DNA of 64,000 nt from Eucommia ulmoides (taxonomy: Eukaryota; Streptophyta; Magnoliopsida; Garryales; Eucommiaceae). Shown here one piece after another: positions 22,290 through 34,757 of the stretch. The position numbers and the translations under genes are program-made. The notes under the pieces are model-generated. The model made no database searches. It was given only the letters and a program-made list of their open reading frames with translations, and was not told the DNA's origin. Within the stretch, counting starts at the first letter, position 1. Each line of letters begins with the position of its first letter. The DNA lies in NCBI GenBank assembly GCA_016647705.1, contig CM028335.1:17381905-17445904 (forward strand). Direction: 5' to 3'.

Positions 22290-23136
22290 CGTAGCATTTA
22301 TATCCTTTCGACATGGAAGAATAGCTGAGGACAACACACCAAATAGATTTATCATCTAATTTGGTTCAACTAGGACTCCAATTCTGGACAAAACACGTAG
22401 ATCCAAAGACACGGGGTAAGATGGGAAAAATGGTGCTAGTGGGTTGCAGTATATGAAAGGGGTTTTGCCTATAAGGACAAGACTTAATGTGCGATTAATG
22501 AGATAGGCACCAATAAGAACTGTTGTGTGCCAAAACTATTTGGGAACATTCATTCCACGCAAAATACAACAAACTACAAACATGATGTAACGGTTCTTAC
22601 ATTCCGCTATACCATTCTATTCAGGGGTATATGCACAAGTAAGTTACTGAATGATGTTTTGCTTATTAAGCTTAACCCGAAATTCATCGGATAAGTATTC
22701 TTGCCCATTATATGACCTAATATTGCATACATCGGTTTTATATTGAATTTTTATCATTTGAAGAAAGTAGGTAAAGTGAGTGTAAACCTCTTATTTCTTC
22801 TTCATCAATTAAACTCAAGTACATTGACTATAGTCATCTATAAAGGTGATATAGTGGTGGTGTTTGGAAATAGCTGTAACAGGAGAGGGTCCCTAAATAT
22901 CAGAATGGATAAAATCAAATGCTTGGGATACACATGCGAGAAATGTAAGAGATGCGTGTGTGTTTACAGAGTTCACAAACTGTACATTGAAATTTAAAAT
23001 CCTTGCAAGTTGTATCAATAGATGGAAACAACCTATATGAATACTGAAAATTCGCATGTTCCAGACAGGCATACCATAAGTTTAAAGTTTTGAACAGACA
23101 AATAGAGTAATAAAAAAGCAGGTAGTACAAAAGCAT
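22290..23136 (-). pseudogene. Copia pre-integrase and integrase core
   Basis: The minus strand reads a GAG-pre-integrase zinc-binding segment (LWYACLEHANFQY...CTVCELCKHTR, 23080-22950; the first H of LGH is Asn/His-shifted as LEH). The integrase core follows: FDFIHSDI, FIDDYS, NGQEY-like and TPE*NGIAECKNR blocks to about 22540, then FWHTTV and YLINRTLS. Stops and shifts are frequent. The core would insert the element cDNA. Similarity stops near 22290. Confidence 0.82.
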
Positions 23137-23378
23137 GCATTAAAAGGTGGAACAACTAGAGTTAGAAGACTTTCGAAGTAGTAGAAACCATCGCGTTCAT
23201 ATCCTCTGCCAAAAATCTTTCTTGTGGTCAAGCCCTACAAAAAGCAAAGGTCAAGGAAAAAACTAACGGCGCAATTAAGATTTTTAGCAAGACGACTAAC
23301 CAATATAAGATTAGAGAAAAATTTAGGAATATAGTAGATAGAGTGAAGAGTGATATCAGGGGACAAACAAACATCTCC

Positions 23379-24535
23379 CTAATAACGAATAAGGATAGAG
23401 GTATCATCTGCAATGCACACAAATTGGTTGATAGGGGAAACATGAAAGGTAAAGGTAGAAAATTTATCAGTCATGTGATTGTTAGCCCCGGAGTCCAGAA
23501 TCCAAGTAGGGAGACCAGACTTACCACAAAGCGCAATAGGAGTATCTGAGGCAACAATAGCCATCGGGCCAGAAGACGATGCCAAAGTGGTTAATTGACC
23601 TTGAAAATGGGCAATTTGGGTCTAGTTGTGAGAAAGATCTAGGAGAGCTGGTGGGGGATCAGCCAGACTAGGGACAATATCTGCAATAGCGCTAGTAGGT
23701 AGTGCTCATTTTCCTTTCCTTCCTCCTATGTTTCATGGTTTTAACTCAGGATGAAGATTTTAACAATAGTCAAGGTGATGGCTAGGGTTTCGGCAGTCCT
23801 GACAGTATGATCGCATACCTGATGGGCGAGAATCAGAGGAGGCCGAAATTGCCATCTTCTTAGGGACAAAAATAGTAACTTTTGTTGAGAAAAAAACCTA
23901 TTTTTTGAATAGTTTTCAATAGTAGATAATGCACTAAAATCTAAGTACGAATGTTCTTGTACTCTGAATTTAAACTCATCAAGAAATGGTATGCATGATG
24001 ATGATCCTGGCGCTTAGCTTCGATCTCAGCAACATTCTCGGAAAATTCACTCATAGGTTCATATTGCACAAGTTCTTTCTATCGAGATTGAAGGTAGCCG
24101 AGAAAGTCCCAAGGAGGCATAGGAAATCTCATGGTAGAGCTCAAAGATCCAAGATTCATTGTGAGAGTGGGCATACATCTTTATAAGAGCATACCATAAA
24201 CCTCTGACAGTCTCGTTGAACATAAACATATTATAGATCCGTTCCTCCATAAATTGAAGATCCACTCGTAGTTAGTACAATTATCAACATTCCACTAAAC
24301 AAACTTGGGATCGTTGATATATGGCCTTGACTCAGTGTCGTCAAGCCATTCGGTCTTACTTTTTGTACCAAAGTAGAAATGGAGAGAGCGAGACCAGACA
24401 AGAAAATTTGCTCTATTAAGTAAGATGGTGGTAACACGTTGGATGGTAGTCTTAGTCGCACGGATAGAATCTGAGCGGGTGGGTAGTTGGGGAGTAGGAA
24501 CGGTTAGATATGGGATGTCACCTTCTTTTATGGAT
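23379..24535 (-). pseudogene. Copia gag and protease
   Basis: Gag starts at ATG 24535 (MASIKEGDIPYLTVP) with the core ILLNRANFLVWSRSLHFYFG and TEWLDD. It continues in a shifted frame through MEERIYNMF, VRGLWYALIKMY and HEISYASLG. A zinc knuckle YCQDCRNPSHHLDYC (CX2CX4HX4C) is readable near 23810-23765. The protease follows near 23540-23490 as TWILDSGANNHMT, with the catalytic DSGA intact. Family function: capsid assembly, then polyprotein cleavage. At least two frame changes separate the parts. Confidence 0.85.
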
Positions 24536-25319
24536 GCCATTGAGACAAATGATATGAGATTGTAGAAACGAAACAAATGAACTAATGCTACGAAAGACTA
24601 GTTAGGCTCTAGAAAAAGAAGATACAATATGAGAAGGGTAACTAAAGACGTAGTTACTTCACCATTCAATAAATAGAACAAACGACTTTGTATTTAAGAC
24701 ATTCGGAACACCAACGGATAGAGAACAACAGTAACGAGAAGCAGAGATTTACGGACGAAGACCAGTCTGTAAATTGCAACAGTAGACAGAAGCTATATGA
24801 CTATCTGATGTCAGGCCGCGAGTATCAGCGGCAAATAGAGCACAAGAATTACAAGTAGTTCGCGTAAGATGGTGCACAAAACTGGTGCTCATTCATGAAG
24901 GTCTAATTTTCGGGAGTTTTTTGGTCACGAAGGGTTCGCAAGTTTGCAGTAAGTAATGGCGGCGGTGGCTTGCAGTTTCCAGGTGATAGCGTCTTCGCTG
25001 GTGGTGGCCGCAATTAATGCGCTGCCATTTTCACCGCAAGTGTACGGATCAAGTTTTAGTATAATAGACCTTTCGGTCGGGTATCATATCCAAAGGGATT
25101 GGTTGAAATTACTATCGAGCACCGCGATTGTCATAACATAATTTTATTTAGGCGCTAAAAATGGAATTTAATTAATTAATACTAATATTAAAATACTAAT
25201 TTAACTATACTAATTACTAATACGAGATAGTTATGAGATGGATTATATAGGGATTAACTCTATTTACTTAAACGCGTTTGATTTCATTTAGTTTACAATA
25301 ATGGTGTTCGACATATTCG

Positions 25320-25790
25320 ATAATCTCGGTATCTAAAACTCCTCCGCCACTTCTCCCGAGTGTAAGACGGGGGATATAACGCGATTTCGTGTCAACGAAA
25401 AAGTCCCCATCAACGTCTTAACAACCCTAGGTTGCATGAGTTTTGCCCCAACCTCATTAATTGCACACAAAATCTCAGTTCGTAAACTCCCTCGCCACCT
25501 CTCCCGACTGTAAAACGAGGGATATAACGTGACTTTGTGTCAATGAAGAAGTCCCTATCAACGTCTTAACGACTCTAGGCCAAGTGAGTCGCGCCCCAAC
25601 GTCATTGATTTCATGCGTTGTGTTTACCCTACAGACAATCTCTGTTCTAGAACTCCGCCGTCACCTCTCCCGAGTATAAGACGGGGGAATACATAACTTC
25701 GAGTCAACAAAGAAGTCTCTTTCAACATCTTAACGACCCTAGGTCACGTGAGTCTTGCCCCAACGTCATAGATTGTCCACAATCCTAACC
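25320..25790 (+). repeat. Three tandem units of about 157 bp within the LTR
   Basis: Units share ACTCC..CGCCAC..CTCCCGA, GTGTCAA(C/T)GAA, TCAACGTCTTAACGAC and GCCCCAACGTCAT. CTCC starts lie at 25339, 25497 and 25653. No coding frame is evident. Confidence 0.85.
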
Positions 25791-26249
25791 CCGTATTCTT
25801 CATTTATCATTCTAAGCATGATAAACAAACAATATGATAAACATACTCAAACATTGGAGAACAATCATCAAAGAAACACAACTCAACCAAAACTACGTTT
25901 TTATAAACGATATTAATCCCATACATAATCCACATTTAACCTATGGCCATAGCCATTTCTACAATTGAAACTAGGCTAAACATGCTCAAACATATATTGA
26001 AAACAAGAAATGAAAGGAAAAACGGATGAACTTAGCCAATATTTGAAGATTAGCCGCTAAACCATCCACCGAATAATTATCCTTCTCCGCGTGTTAATCT
26101 TCTCTTTCGGATATGTTGAGCACTCTCCATACTCTCTCTATATCCTAAACTAAGTCTTAAGGGTTGTAATGGCTGGAGAGCCCAAAGGAGAGGGGAGAAA
26201 AGGAGTATAAATAGACAAAATATCTAAAATAAATATCAACACTGCGCGG

Positions 26250-26420
26250 AGGCCATCGCCTAGGTGGTGGAGTATGTCAGTTAAAGTTCGTCTAGGCGAT
26301 GGATTAGGAAAAGTTTCTGCAGGTTCACCGCCTAGGCAGTGAGCTTTCAGCAAAAATTGGTTTTTCTCAACTTTTTCACCGCCTAGGCGGTGGTCTAGAT
26401 GCCTAGGCGGTGGGCTTCTT
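26250..26420. repeat. Cluster of CCGCCTAGGCGG palindromes in the LTR
   Basis: A perfect 16-bp palindrome CACCGCCTAGGCGGTG lies at 26377-26392. Imperfect copies lie near 26252, 26288, 26328 and 26400. Confidence 0.8.
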
Positions 26421-28521
26421 TCAAAATATTGTCTCCTCACTTGTTTTTCCACCGTTCTCCGACCGTTCTCGATACGATTTAATCATTTATGCTCCGATTT
26501 CACATTTTTTCACCCCACGCACCTATTTTAATACAAAAAGAACAAAAATATATTAAAACGTATTAAAAACATAATAAATGTACTCGAAAACTAACAAATT
26601 TGGTTTGAAAATAGATAGGTAATTTACACCTATCAAATACCCCCAAACTCGAAATTTTGCTAGTTCTCGAGCAAAATTCCCATACAATACAAGAAAGTCT
26701 TAAAAACTACTTACGAAAATGAAAACTAAAAATGAAAAAAGCACTAAAAACAAAAATGTGTAGGTTTTGATTATCATCTACTGGCCAAAAGATTTTTCTC
26801 TCATTGGCCCTCAATCCTATCAAGTTCAAGCATAAATCACACCATATGGTATTCTATAATTTCAACGTTCAAAAATAGTAAGCGTCATTTTAGATCTTGT
26901 TTAAGTGTGTGTAATTAAACTCAAATATACAACTATCCATTGATTAGATGGGATTATCCCTTAATATAGTTTATGACTAAAACCTTTAAGGTATAGGGAA
27001 TCCATAGGCTTGACCCGGGATCTATTCTCCACTAATATAGGCTTGGAGGTTCATGAAGATCATTATGGTTTGGTTCGATTTTGGAATAATGGCCACAGGT
27101 ATATCAGAAATACAAAACAGGTTAATCGTCGTTAACGTGACGATACCCGAGGCACATGCTTGGCTCTTTCTCACTCTCGAAACCCTATAGTTTAATTATA
27201 AACAACTCTAAACATACGTTTAAGAATGTCGTACTCACTTGTCATGTCAAAAAGAAACGTAATTTTTTTTTTCATAACACACCCCCAAACTCGTTCGAAT
27301 ATTTAAATTTTAGGAATGTGCAAAAATGATTAACACACCCCCAAACTCATTCGAATTTCTACAATTTTCGGAGTGTGCAAAAATATGAACGACATACGAC
27401 AAGCGAGTACTCGAATACCGAACCAATTTAGAAGTTCGCCCTAAACCTAACCGCTCACGTCAAGTAGCATAATGAATGCTAACTTGATTCACTCAAATAT
27501 GCCTTTAATTCGACGATATAGGTTTGGACATAACTCAACTGGCCAGGGTATTTGTTAACTGTTCAGAATTAAAGCGGCTTTTAGGCTTCGACAGGGTAAC
27601 GAGGGATAATGATATTGCACGGTAGGCTTTAAAAGGCTCAAGCGATCAAATAAATGCCTAAATCATATCTCCTAAACCACCTCGCCTAGGATTTCGCCTC
27701 GAATTTCCCCCAAATCAAGTTCTAGATCCCTATTGTCATGAAATTGATTGACAGATAATCGGTTTCAAGTCAATTAGATAGTGCTATATTGAGTTTACGT
27801 GCTCGTGCATTTAGGATCTACAATAACTTTTATTAAGACGATACGTTAAGCACACAGAACACACATGAATGAGCTTTTTACACTCGACCTCAATACAACC
27901 AGGGGACAGACTCATCATCGGGTAAAGGCCCAGATGACGTTAAAACTCTACACAAAACAACTAAATTAAATAAACTAAAACTAAACAAACATACATACGA
28001 TAAAAACAGTAAAACATACTAACTAAAATACATACTAACACATCACCACCAACTTAAAATAGGTGATGTCCAAAACAACCCATCAGCGATCCCAATGACA
28101 GTATATAGCATAATATTGAAGACGGGGGTTTAGAACACGTACCGGGGAGGCGGTCCGACTCAAAATGACAGAGATGGTTCTAACTTATTTACCCTGGGTT
28201 GCCTCCCGAGAAGCGCGACTGGCGAGATGTTGCAATGAAAGGAACACAAGAGTACTTGTTGATCTAACATCTTCAAGCATCCTGTAGGAAAACAAAAAAA
28301 AAAAAAAAAATTACAAAGAAAAGTTATATACACTAAAAATGTCTAAATTAAAATCAAGTTATTTACTCACAATATCGATAATAATACAAAACACAACTCC
28401 CGACAATCGTTACCAAAAACTTGGTCGTGATCACCGAAAATTGTATTCGACAAACCAATCCCTGGTAACGATGCCAAAAACTTGGTAGACAGTGCCGGAA
28501 ACTAAATATGATAACAACCAA

Positions 28522-28539
28522 TCCCCGACAACGGCGCCA
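28522..28539 (-). other. Primer-binding site, tRNA-Asp type
   Basis: Read on the minus strand as TGGCGCCGTTGTCGGGGA, 10 bases inside the 5' LTR edge. It fixes the orientation and gypsy class of the element. Confidence 0.85.
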
Positions 28540-28548
28540 AAAATTTAG

Positions 28549-28873
28549 TGGCCGCTAATTTAAACTCTGTCACTTTTACCACAAGGTTACGGATCAAGTT
28601 TTAGCATAATAGACCTTTCGGTCGAGTATCGTATCCCCAGGGATTGGTTGAGATTACTATCTAGTACCGCGATTGTCATAACCTAATTTTATCTAGGCGA
28701 TAAAAATGCAATATAATTAATTAATACTAATATTAAAATAATAATTTAACTGTAGTAATACTATATTGAGATAGTTATGTGATGGATTATCTAGAGATTA
28801 ACTCTATTTACTTAAACGAGTTTGGAAACTAACAAATTCAGTTTGAAAATAGATAGATAATTTATACCTATCA
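28549..28873 (-). repeat. 5' LTR of the gypsy/LARD element, internally deleted
   Basis: Ends and outer sequences agree with the 1.63-kb partner LTR, but its middle 1.3 kb is gone. The tandem repeat and palindromes are therefore lacking here. Confidence 0.82.
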
Positions 28874-29159
28874 GTTGGTTAAGGTTGTGAAGGGTTTGCA
28901 AGTTTGCAACAGGTGTTGGTTGTGGTAGCTAGTTAGGGTTTTGAGTTGTGCAGCGGCTGGTTAGGGTTTTAAAATGGGTGGTGGCTAGTTTGGGTGTCAA
29001 GTTTGGTGGCGGTGGTGGATTAGGGCTTCACGTTTGTAGGCGGTGGCTGGTTAGCATTCGGCTAGTTCATGGTGGTGCGACAACGGCTAGGGTTTCAGGA
29101 GATAATGGTAGCGGCAGCTGGTGGTGGTTTTGGGTAAAAAAATTTGACTCTGATAACAA

Positions 29160-29303
29160 AAAGAATATAGAAAATAGGAGAATAATATATTGTATTTGAT
29201 TGGTATATTCAGAATGGATTCTATATCCTTAATTATATAGTCACAAGAGCAAATTATATTAGAAAATATATTACCTGAATAAATTGGCTAATAATGTCCA
29301 ACA
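29160..29303 (-). repeat. 5' LTR of the minus-strand copia
   Basis: On the minus strand it begins TGTTGGACATTATTAGCC (29303) and ends near 29160, next to the PBS-like GTTATCAGAGTC. About 145 bp, the short-LTR type also seen in the other two copias. The partner LTR was not found. Confidence 0.65.
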
Positions 29304-30293
29304 ATCAAGACAACAAAAATATCAAATACATAAATATAATATTTAAACAAATTTTGATACTTTTTCTCAAACCTTCATTCCATTTTTCTCCCTTATCAAA
29401 TAATTTTTTGTTTTATTTTTCACTCGTTTTTTTTTTTTTAATCCAGCCAAACATATCCTATATCTAGTTTATAAGCTACATAGTAGAGAGAGAGAGAGAA
29501 ACTGCAAAATTATTTGTTACAAGCTGTGGGAGAAAAAAAATAATTTTGTTTTTGTGTTTGTTTGTTTGTGTTTTTTTCTGCTAAGAAATAAAAACGGAAG
29601 CAGAGATGGGGGTGGGGGGGACTAGAAGCGGCTGTGGCAGAATCTGAAACGTCAAATCATATGTATAAAAAACTTGAGAAAGAAAGAAAAGCTTTCATTA
29701 ATTTCTCTTCTTGTCATTTCACCTCTGACCGACTGTCCCTCCAAACCACCTTCTCCTCCATTTACTTTTTTTTGGACACACGTCCTATTCACATATACAG
29801 ACAAGTGCTCAATCATCCATCAAGTTTTTTGAGTTTCATAATTTTATTTTTTTTCCTTCACAAAAATGAAGACGCTTCCATTTGAATAGTTTTTCTTGAT
29901 GCCGAAAATTAGGGTACTAATAGTAGATTAAGGCAAATGGAGTGGAGGGTTGATTGGAGCAGAGTTCAGCTGAACTGACAGATTGACTGATCAAGTGATA
30001 AATAAAAATAACATGTGACCTGCATAAATATCTATTAGATGCCCTCTAATCAATTTCCACTGCCGCGAGTAGTAATGGAGCAAGAAATTTGAATTGATAA
30101 GGATCAAATAAAAGTTTTTTTTTTATTCTAGGAATTTTTTTTTTAAATTATACAAAATATGATGGTATTAAGTGAATAATTTGAAAACTTAAGGGGACCT
30201 ACGGCCACTCGCATTATTACACATAGCTTCGCTCTTGAACGTGAGATTAAAAACAAAGTACAAAACCAAAAATTGGTAGCAGTCTGATGACAA
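29304..30293. other. Gene-free AT-rich spacer
   Basis: Contains (GA)n near 29490-29502, a G-rich run near 29607-29621 and poly-T tracts. No conserved protein block is seen. Confidence 0.55.
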
Positions 30294-30499
30294 CCTAAGA
30301 CCGAAATATAATATTTGATAATTAAAACAAAGTTATTTGATTTAGAATCGAATTTTGTCGATTGATCTTAATCCAATCCAAATTTTTGGTGTCATTCCTA
30401 AGACCGAAATATAATATTTGTTAATTAAAACAAAGTTATTTGATTTAGAATCGAATTTTGTCGATTGATCTTAATCCAATCCAAATTTTTGGTGTCATT
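30294..30499 (+). repeat. Near-perfect 103-bp tandem duplication
   Basis: Units 30294-30396 and 30397-30499 start CCTAAGACCGAAATATAAT and differ at about one base (TGATAATT against TGTTAATT). The very low divergence points to a recent event. Confidence 0.92.
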
Positions 30500-30797
30500 C
30501 TCATGTCATCATGTTACTCTTTAAATAATTTTTATTCTAACCAACTATTTTTTTTTTTTTTTTTTTTTTTTTAATTTTATAGTAAGATGTGTTTGGATCA
30601 ACTTATTACGCACCTCAACTGATTACATCTCCAGGTGATTTTAATGACATACTCTCTCACATCAACCCTAGTACATTTATAATTAAATTAAAAATTTAAT
30701 TTATGAAATATTTAAAACAAAAAATCGAATCTGAAAATCTGAAAATAGTATATCTCCCCTAATCTAACTCCGTAACCACCCCCCTCCCATAATCTAA

Positions 30798-30798
<1 letters not shown>

Positions 30799-30831
<33 letters not shown>
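30799..30831 (+). repeat. Poly-C tract of 33 bases
   Basis: An uninterrupted C run, followed by GGCGGGCG. It is the only long C or G homopolymer in an AT-rich window. Confidence 0.95.
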
Positions 30832-30833
<2 letters not shown>

Positions 30834-33214
30834 CGGGCGTTGTTTCCTTTTAAAAATTAGGATCGGCCCAAGCGTAAAGCAGCTGGAAAAAAAGGATAGC
30901 CTAAAATCAGCCCATGGATTGCCTATATAGCCTTCGGCCCAAAATATGTCAAATGGCCATCTGGATTTCAGCTGTTATAGAGCCGAAAATTTTAAGGTAG
31001 CCTTTGGTTAGTGTTAGTGTTCGCACTTATTCTATTTCACTTGAGATGGGATGAGAACGGAAAGACACTCGGGAGTGAGATAGAAATAAAAGGAATTTTC
31101 TCTCAAAACTCCTATTTCAAAAAAAAAAAAAAAAAAAACAAACTTTCCCACTCCCACATAAATAAAACTCATTTAAAACTCCAGTTTATTATTTTTTTTT
31201 TAAATCTACACGTACTCCTATTAATATTTTATAATGACAAAATTGCCCTTCATTAGAATAAAAAAGGATAAATGTTTTGACCTTTTTCTTGCTTATCTCC
31301 ATTACCAATTACCGACTTCCTCTATTTCCATTCCTTCCTCTCAGAAGTATGTGATATACATGACGTATATATAAAACGTGTGTTCCTAATAAAAACCTAA
31401 AGTGCGATGGTCACCATATTAAAAACCCTTTAAGCACAAAAAGAAAATTAATATCACAAGGACCCTAAGATATGGTGTGTATCATAGGTGTCCAATAAAT
31501 TAATTCACATGAAAATAAATATCCACTTGTTACTTTGAAACATATGATGATATGGAAATCCACGTAGCTTCCTGACAAAAATAATCCTAACATGCATAAT
31601 AGGTGATCAGACTAAAACACATATTAACAATATTTATTAAAATAATGAATTAAAATTTATCATACACAATCCAAAATATATAACCTAAATAATCATACCA
31701 ATAATTCAATCATGCTTAGGGCTTCAAGACTTAGCCCCCAACCTAAATAATTTAATTACACATAACTAATATAAATTTGATAGAATTCATAAAGAAAGAC
31801 ATGATTAATAGAAAAGGAAAAGTAAAAGAAATCACTGATTTGACGAATCACGTTGTTGCTTCTTCTTCTCTTTCCTTCTTTTCTCATTTTGCTTGGTTTT
31901 CTTTTTCTCGCTTCATCTGACCTATTTATTATCTTGAGGAAAGGTAAATATTGTGTACATGTTTCTTGCTTCTACCTCTTTCATTTTTTATTTTACTTCT
32001 TCTTCTTCTTCTTTCTAGCACTTCTTTCCAGCTATTTCTTTATTTCCTTCTAACTCCTCATTTCTTCTCTTTTAAGTCTTCTTTCCAATTCTTTCTTAGC
32101 CCTTTCCAACTTCTTATTTATTTTCATTGCAGTGTGAAATTAAATCTTCTAAGTCTGTTACTTTGAGCTATGGGTCAAATTTGACTGCTTGGAATTACTA
32201 TTTATTATTTTATAACAAAATACATTTTTAACCCTATATAAATATATTAATATTCACTAAGACCCCAGAATTTTAAAAATATATAAAATAACCCCCAATA
32301 AAATATTATTTTTTAAAAATATAAATTTATGAGGTATTATATAACGATCCGGTTTTCTAGAACCGCTATTTGGTTTCTCCTATTCGGAGAATTAAAACTA
32401 GAATTGAACGACTAATATTTCCTTTCATAAATCTGATAAATTTTACAATGCGACGGCCACAATAATAATTTATCGAACCAATTTTATAAATTCAAAATAT
32501 AGAAATAGTTGCAATTGCAAATCCAACTCCGTGGCTCAACTGGAAACTGATTCGTTTTATCAATATTTTAGCAATATTAAATATCAATACTAAACCTATA
32601 TATTGGATTCATAAATAACAAAAACCCAATATTTCATTTGGGAATTTATTTTGATAATTAATATCGATTTATCGCGTTGATCTTACAACAATAAATAATA
32701 GATACAATTATTATAAATAGAAATTCAACCAAAATTCTTGGTGCAATTTCGCTCCCATCGGCTCTATAATCAAAATTGTGGGTTGTGAGCCAATGCTCAA
32801 TATAAATTCAACCCCTCTAATACGTGTATCAAATTAATCCCAAAGCAAACACATAATAATTAAATTCCCAATAAACATATAAACGTGTATCTAATTAACA
32901 TGACAAATAAAGCACATAGGTAAGATTTTCACATAATCTTAATTATTTCATGGGTATTAACAACTATACTTTGACAACAATAATAACCTCAACGACAACA
33001 ATAGAGAAATTAAATATATATATTAAAAGAGGTAGAATTTCTACCTAAATTTATAATGGGTGAGAGATGATTATATTCTTTTCTTTTCTTTTCATTCTTC
33101 GGCTTCGTCTGCCTTACCCTCCTCTGTTGCATGAGAATACCATGCATCTCACATTTTCTCTCAATTCACACACATATACCAAAAATATGCTTCTTCATGA
33201 TGGGGCCCAACAAA

Positions 33215-33249
<35 letters not shown>

Positions 33250-33327
33250 ATCAAGTTGAGAGTTTGAAAGTTTGCTGAATATATAGAGTACAATACACGT
33301 GTAATGCTTACTAATCCAAACATGTGG

Positions 33328-33377
<50 letters not shown>

Positions 33378-34757
33378 TGGCCACAAATCAATTTCTTAAT
33401 AGTTAGAATTAAAAATTACATTTAACCGGCATAATTATAAAATAATTCATATTAAACCAAACAATTACACTTATCTACCTAAAAATTATCAAATATTATT
33501 ATAAATTCTCATAACATACAAAATAACTCAAAGATATTAAACCTATATAAAATAATATTTTTAAAAATATAAATTTAACATTTAACTCCAAAGATTATCA
33601 AGTATATTTATACCACATATTTACAGAATCATCCCCCCAAAATATTAAACTTACATAAAATAATATTTTCAAAATATAATTTTTTTTTAGGGGTATGTAT
33701 ATTACATAATAAATTATCTAAAAATATTAATAATTTACTAAAATATGTTAGAAAATAAAGATAAATGGGTAAATAAATCTGTATAAAATAGATCCAACAT
33801 TTCGGTTGGGAACCTAAATTATTGGGTTCCATAATTCTTAGTGGAATTTTACTTTTTATTTTTAGTGGACTTCCTCTTGACTTGTCTAGATTTTTTTTTA
33901 GTGGATTTCCTCTTAATTTGTCTAGTGGATTTCTACTTAATCATTAAGTAGATTTATGTAAGTGATTTTTACGGATATTTAGGGTATCTAAAAAAATATA
34001 TTCTAAATAAAAAATAAAATTCAGTGGATTTTATATTAAAAATAAAATTCATTGAAAAAAAAAACAAAAAAACATAAGGGTATTTATGACATTTTAAAGG
34101 AAAATGTAAATTTTTAATAAAAAATAAGATTAATTAAAAAAAAAAATTATTAAAAAATAAAATTTTAGTGGAATTTTAAAAACTAAGTGAAATTTGTATA
34201 TATAAATGAGAGGTAATATTGAAATGATAAATATGTTGGTACTTTTAAACAAGTCTAATAACAATAGTCCTTAGAAAGTTGTTTTTAAAACTTTTAGGAC
34301 ATTTAAAAAAGAAACCCAAAATAAAATGGGATGAAAATCTTTATTAATAATTGAGAAAATACCAAACGTATCCTTTTCAAATATGGGAATGGATGGGCAT
34401 GAAGGTTTTTTTTCTTTTTTTTTTTTTTTGTTTTTTCATTTCTTTAGAATTTCAAGAATCAATTCCAACATTTTGGTATGAGAGATGGGAACAGAATTGG
34501 GTTTGTCAAACGCGTTCCCAAACATTAATCCCAAAATTTTTAGGATGAGACAAAATGGAATAGATTGGGCACACTAACTAAAGGGGCCGTGAATAATTAA
34601 GGGAAACTTATACTTTTGGTCACTAATATATGGGTTGAGTGTCTATTTGGACCCTCAGGTTTTATAAATTAAACATTCGGTCCCCCAAAATTTCATTTTT
34701 ATTTCAGTCGTATAAAATTAAAACTTTTGTTAACGATTTTAGATGGAAAATAAACTG
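30832..34757. other. Gene-free AT-rich region with homopolymers and microsatellites
   Basis: Holds poly-A near 31119-31138, (TA)n at 33219-33247 and about 40 T at 33331-33370. CT-rich stretches (31850-32130) give long hydrophobic frames that look like composition artefacts. The ends near 30995 (CCTTTGGTTAGTGT) and 34586 (reverse complement CCTTTAGTTAGTGT) form a possible inverted-repeat pair. Text near 32345-32400 resembles gypsy LTR sequence but I could not set limits. Confidence 0.5.

Larger units (their letters stand above)
25004..26634 (-). repeat. 3' LTR (1.63 kb) of the gypsy/LARD element
   Basis: Its first 270 bases match 28549-28815 and its last 50 match 28824-28873, both by eye at high identity. 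The middle holds a three-copy tandem repeat and a set of CCGCCTAGGCGG palindromes. Confidence 0.85.
25004..28873 (-). mobile_element. Non-coding Ty3/gypsy (LARD-like) element
   Basis: On the minus strand the 5' LTR is 28873-28549 and the 3' LTR 26634-25004; both run TGATAGGT... to ...GCGGCCA. PBS TGGCGCCGTTGTCGGGGA (tRNA-Asp type) is at 28539-28522, and the PPT AGTTTGGGGGTATT is just outside 26634. Flanks GGTGG (24999-25003) and GTTGG (28874-28878) match 4 of 5, a likely TSD. The 1.9-kb interior has no gag or pol. The 5' LTR is only 325 bp because about 1.3 kb present in the other LTR is deleted (between about 28813 and 28826). Confidence 0.85.
22216..29303 (-). mobile_element. Minus-strand Ty1/copia, 3' truncated, split by a gypsy element
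   Basis: Reading the minus strand: LTR 29303-29160, PBS-like GTTATCAGAGTC (about 29156-29145), a long G/C-skewed leader (29144-28874, then 25003-24536), gag, protease and integrase. RT, RNase H and the 3' LTR are absent; the element breaks off near 22220 against the TRIM-like remnant. The gypsy element 25004-28873 sits in its leader. That leader and gag belong to the LTR at 29160-29303 is inferred from orientation and order. Confidence 0.72.

Noticed and set aside
24590-24620. AGAGCCTAACTAG as the PBS of the minus-strand copia
   Set aside because: Only the end of a PBS-like word is present, with no LTR-like block next to it. The PBS-like GTTATCAGAGTC beside the block at 29160-29303 fits better, though this is not certain.
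28948-29199. Gly/Val/Trp-rich frame as a host gene
   Set aside because: Derived from GGTGGTGGC/TTAGGGTTT-like repeats in the copia leader next to its PBS.
31853-32166. Long hydrophobic Leu/Phe-rich open frames that look like membrane proteins
   Set aside because: They come from CT-rich low-complexity DNA in several overlapping frames, with no conserved motif.
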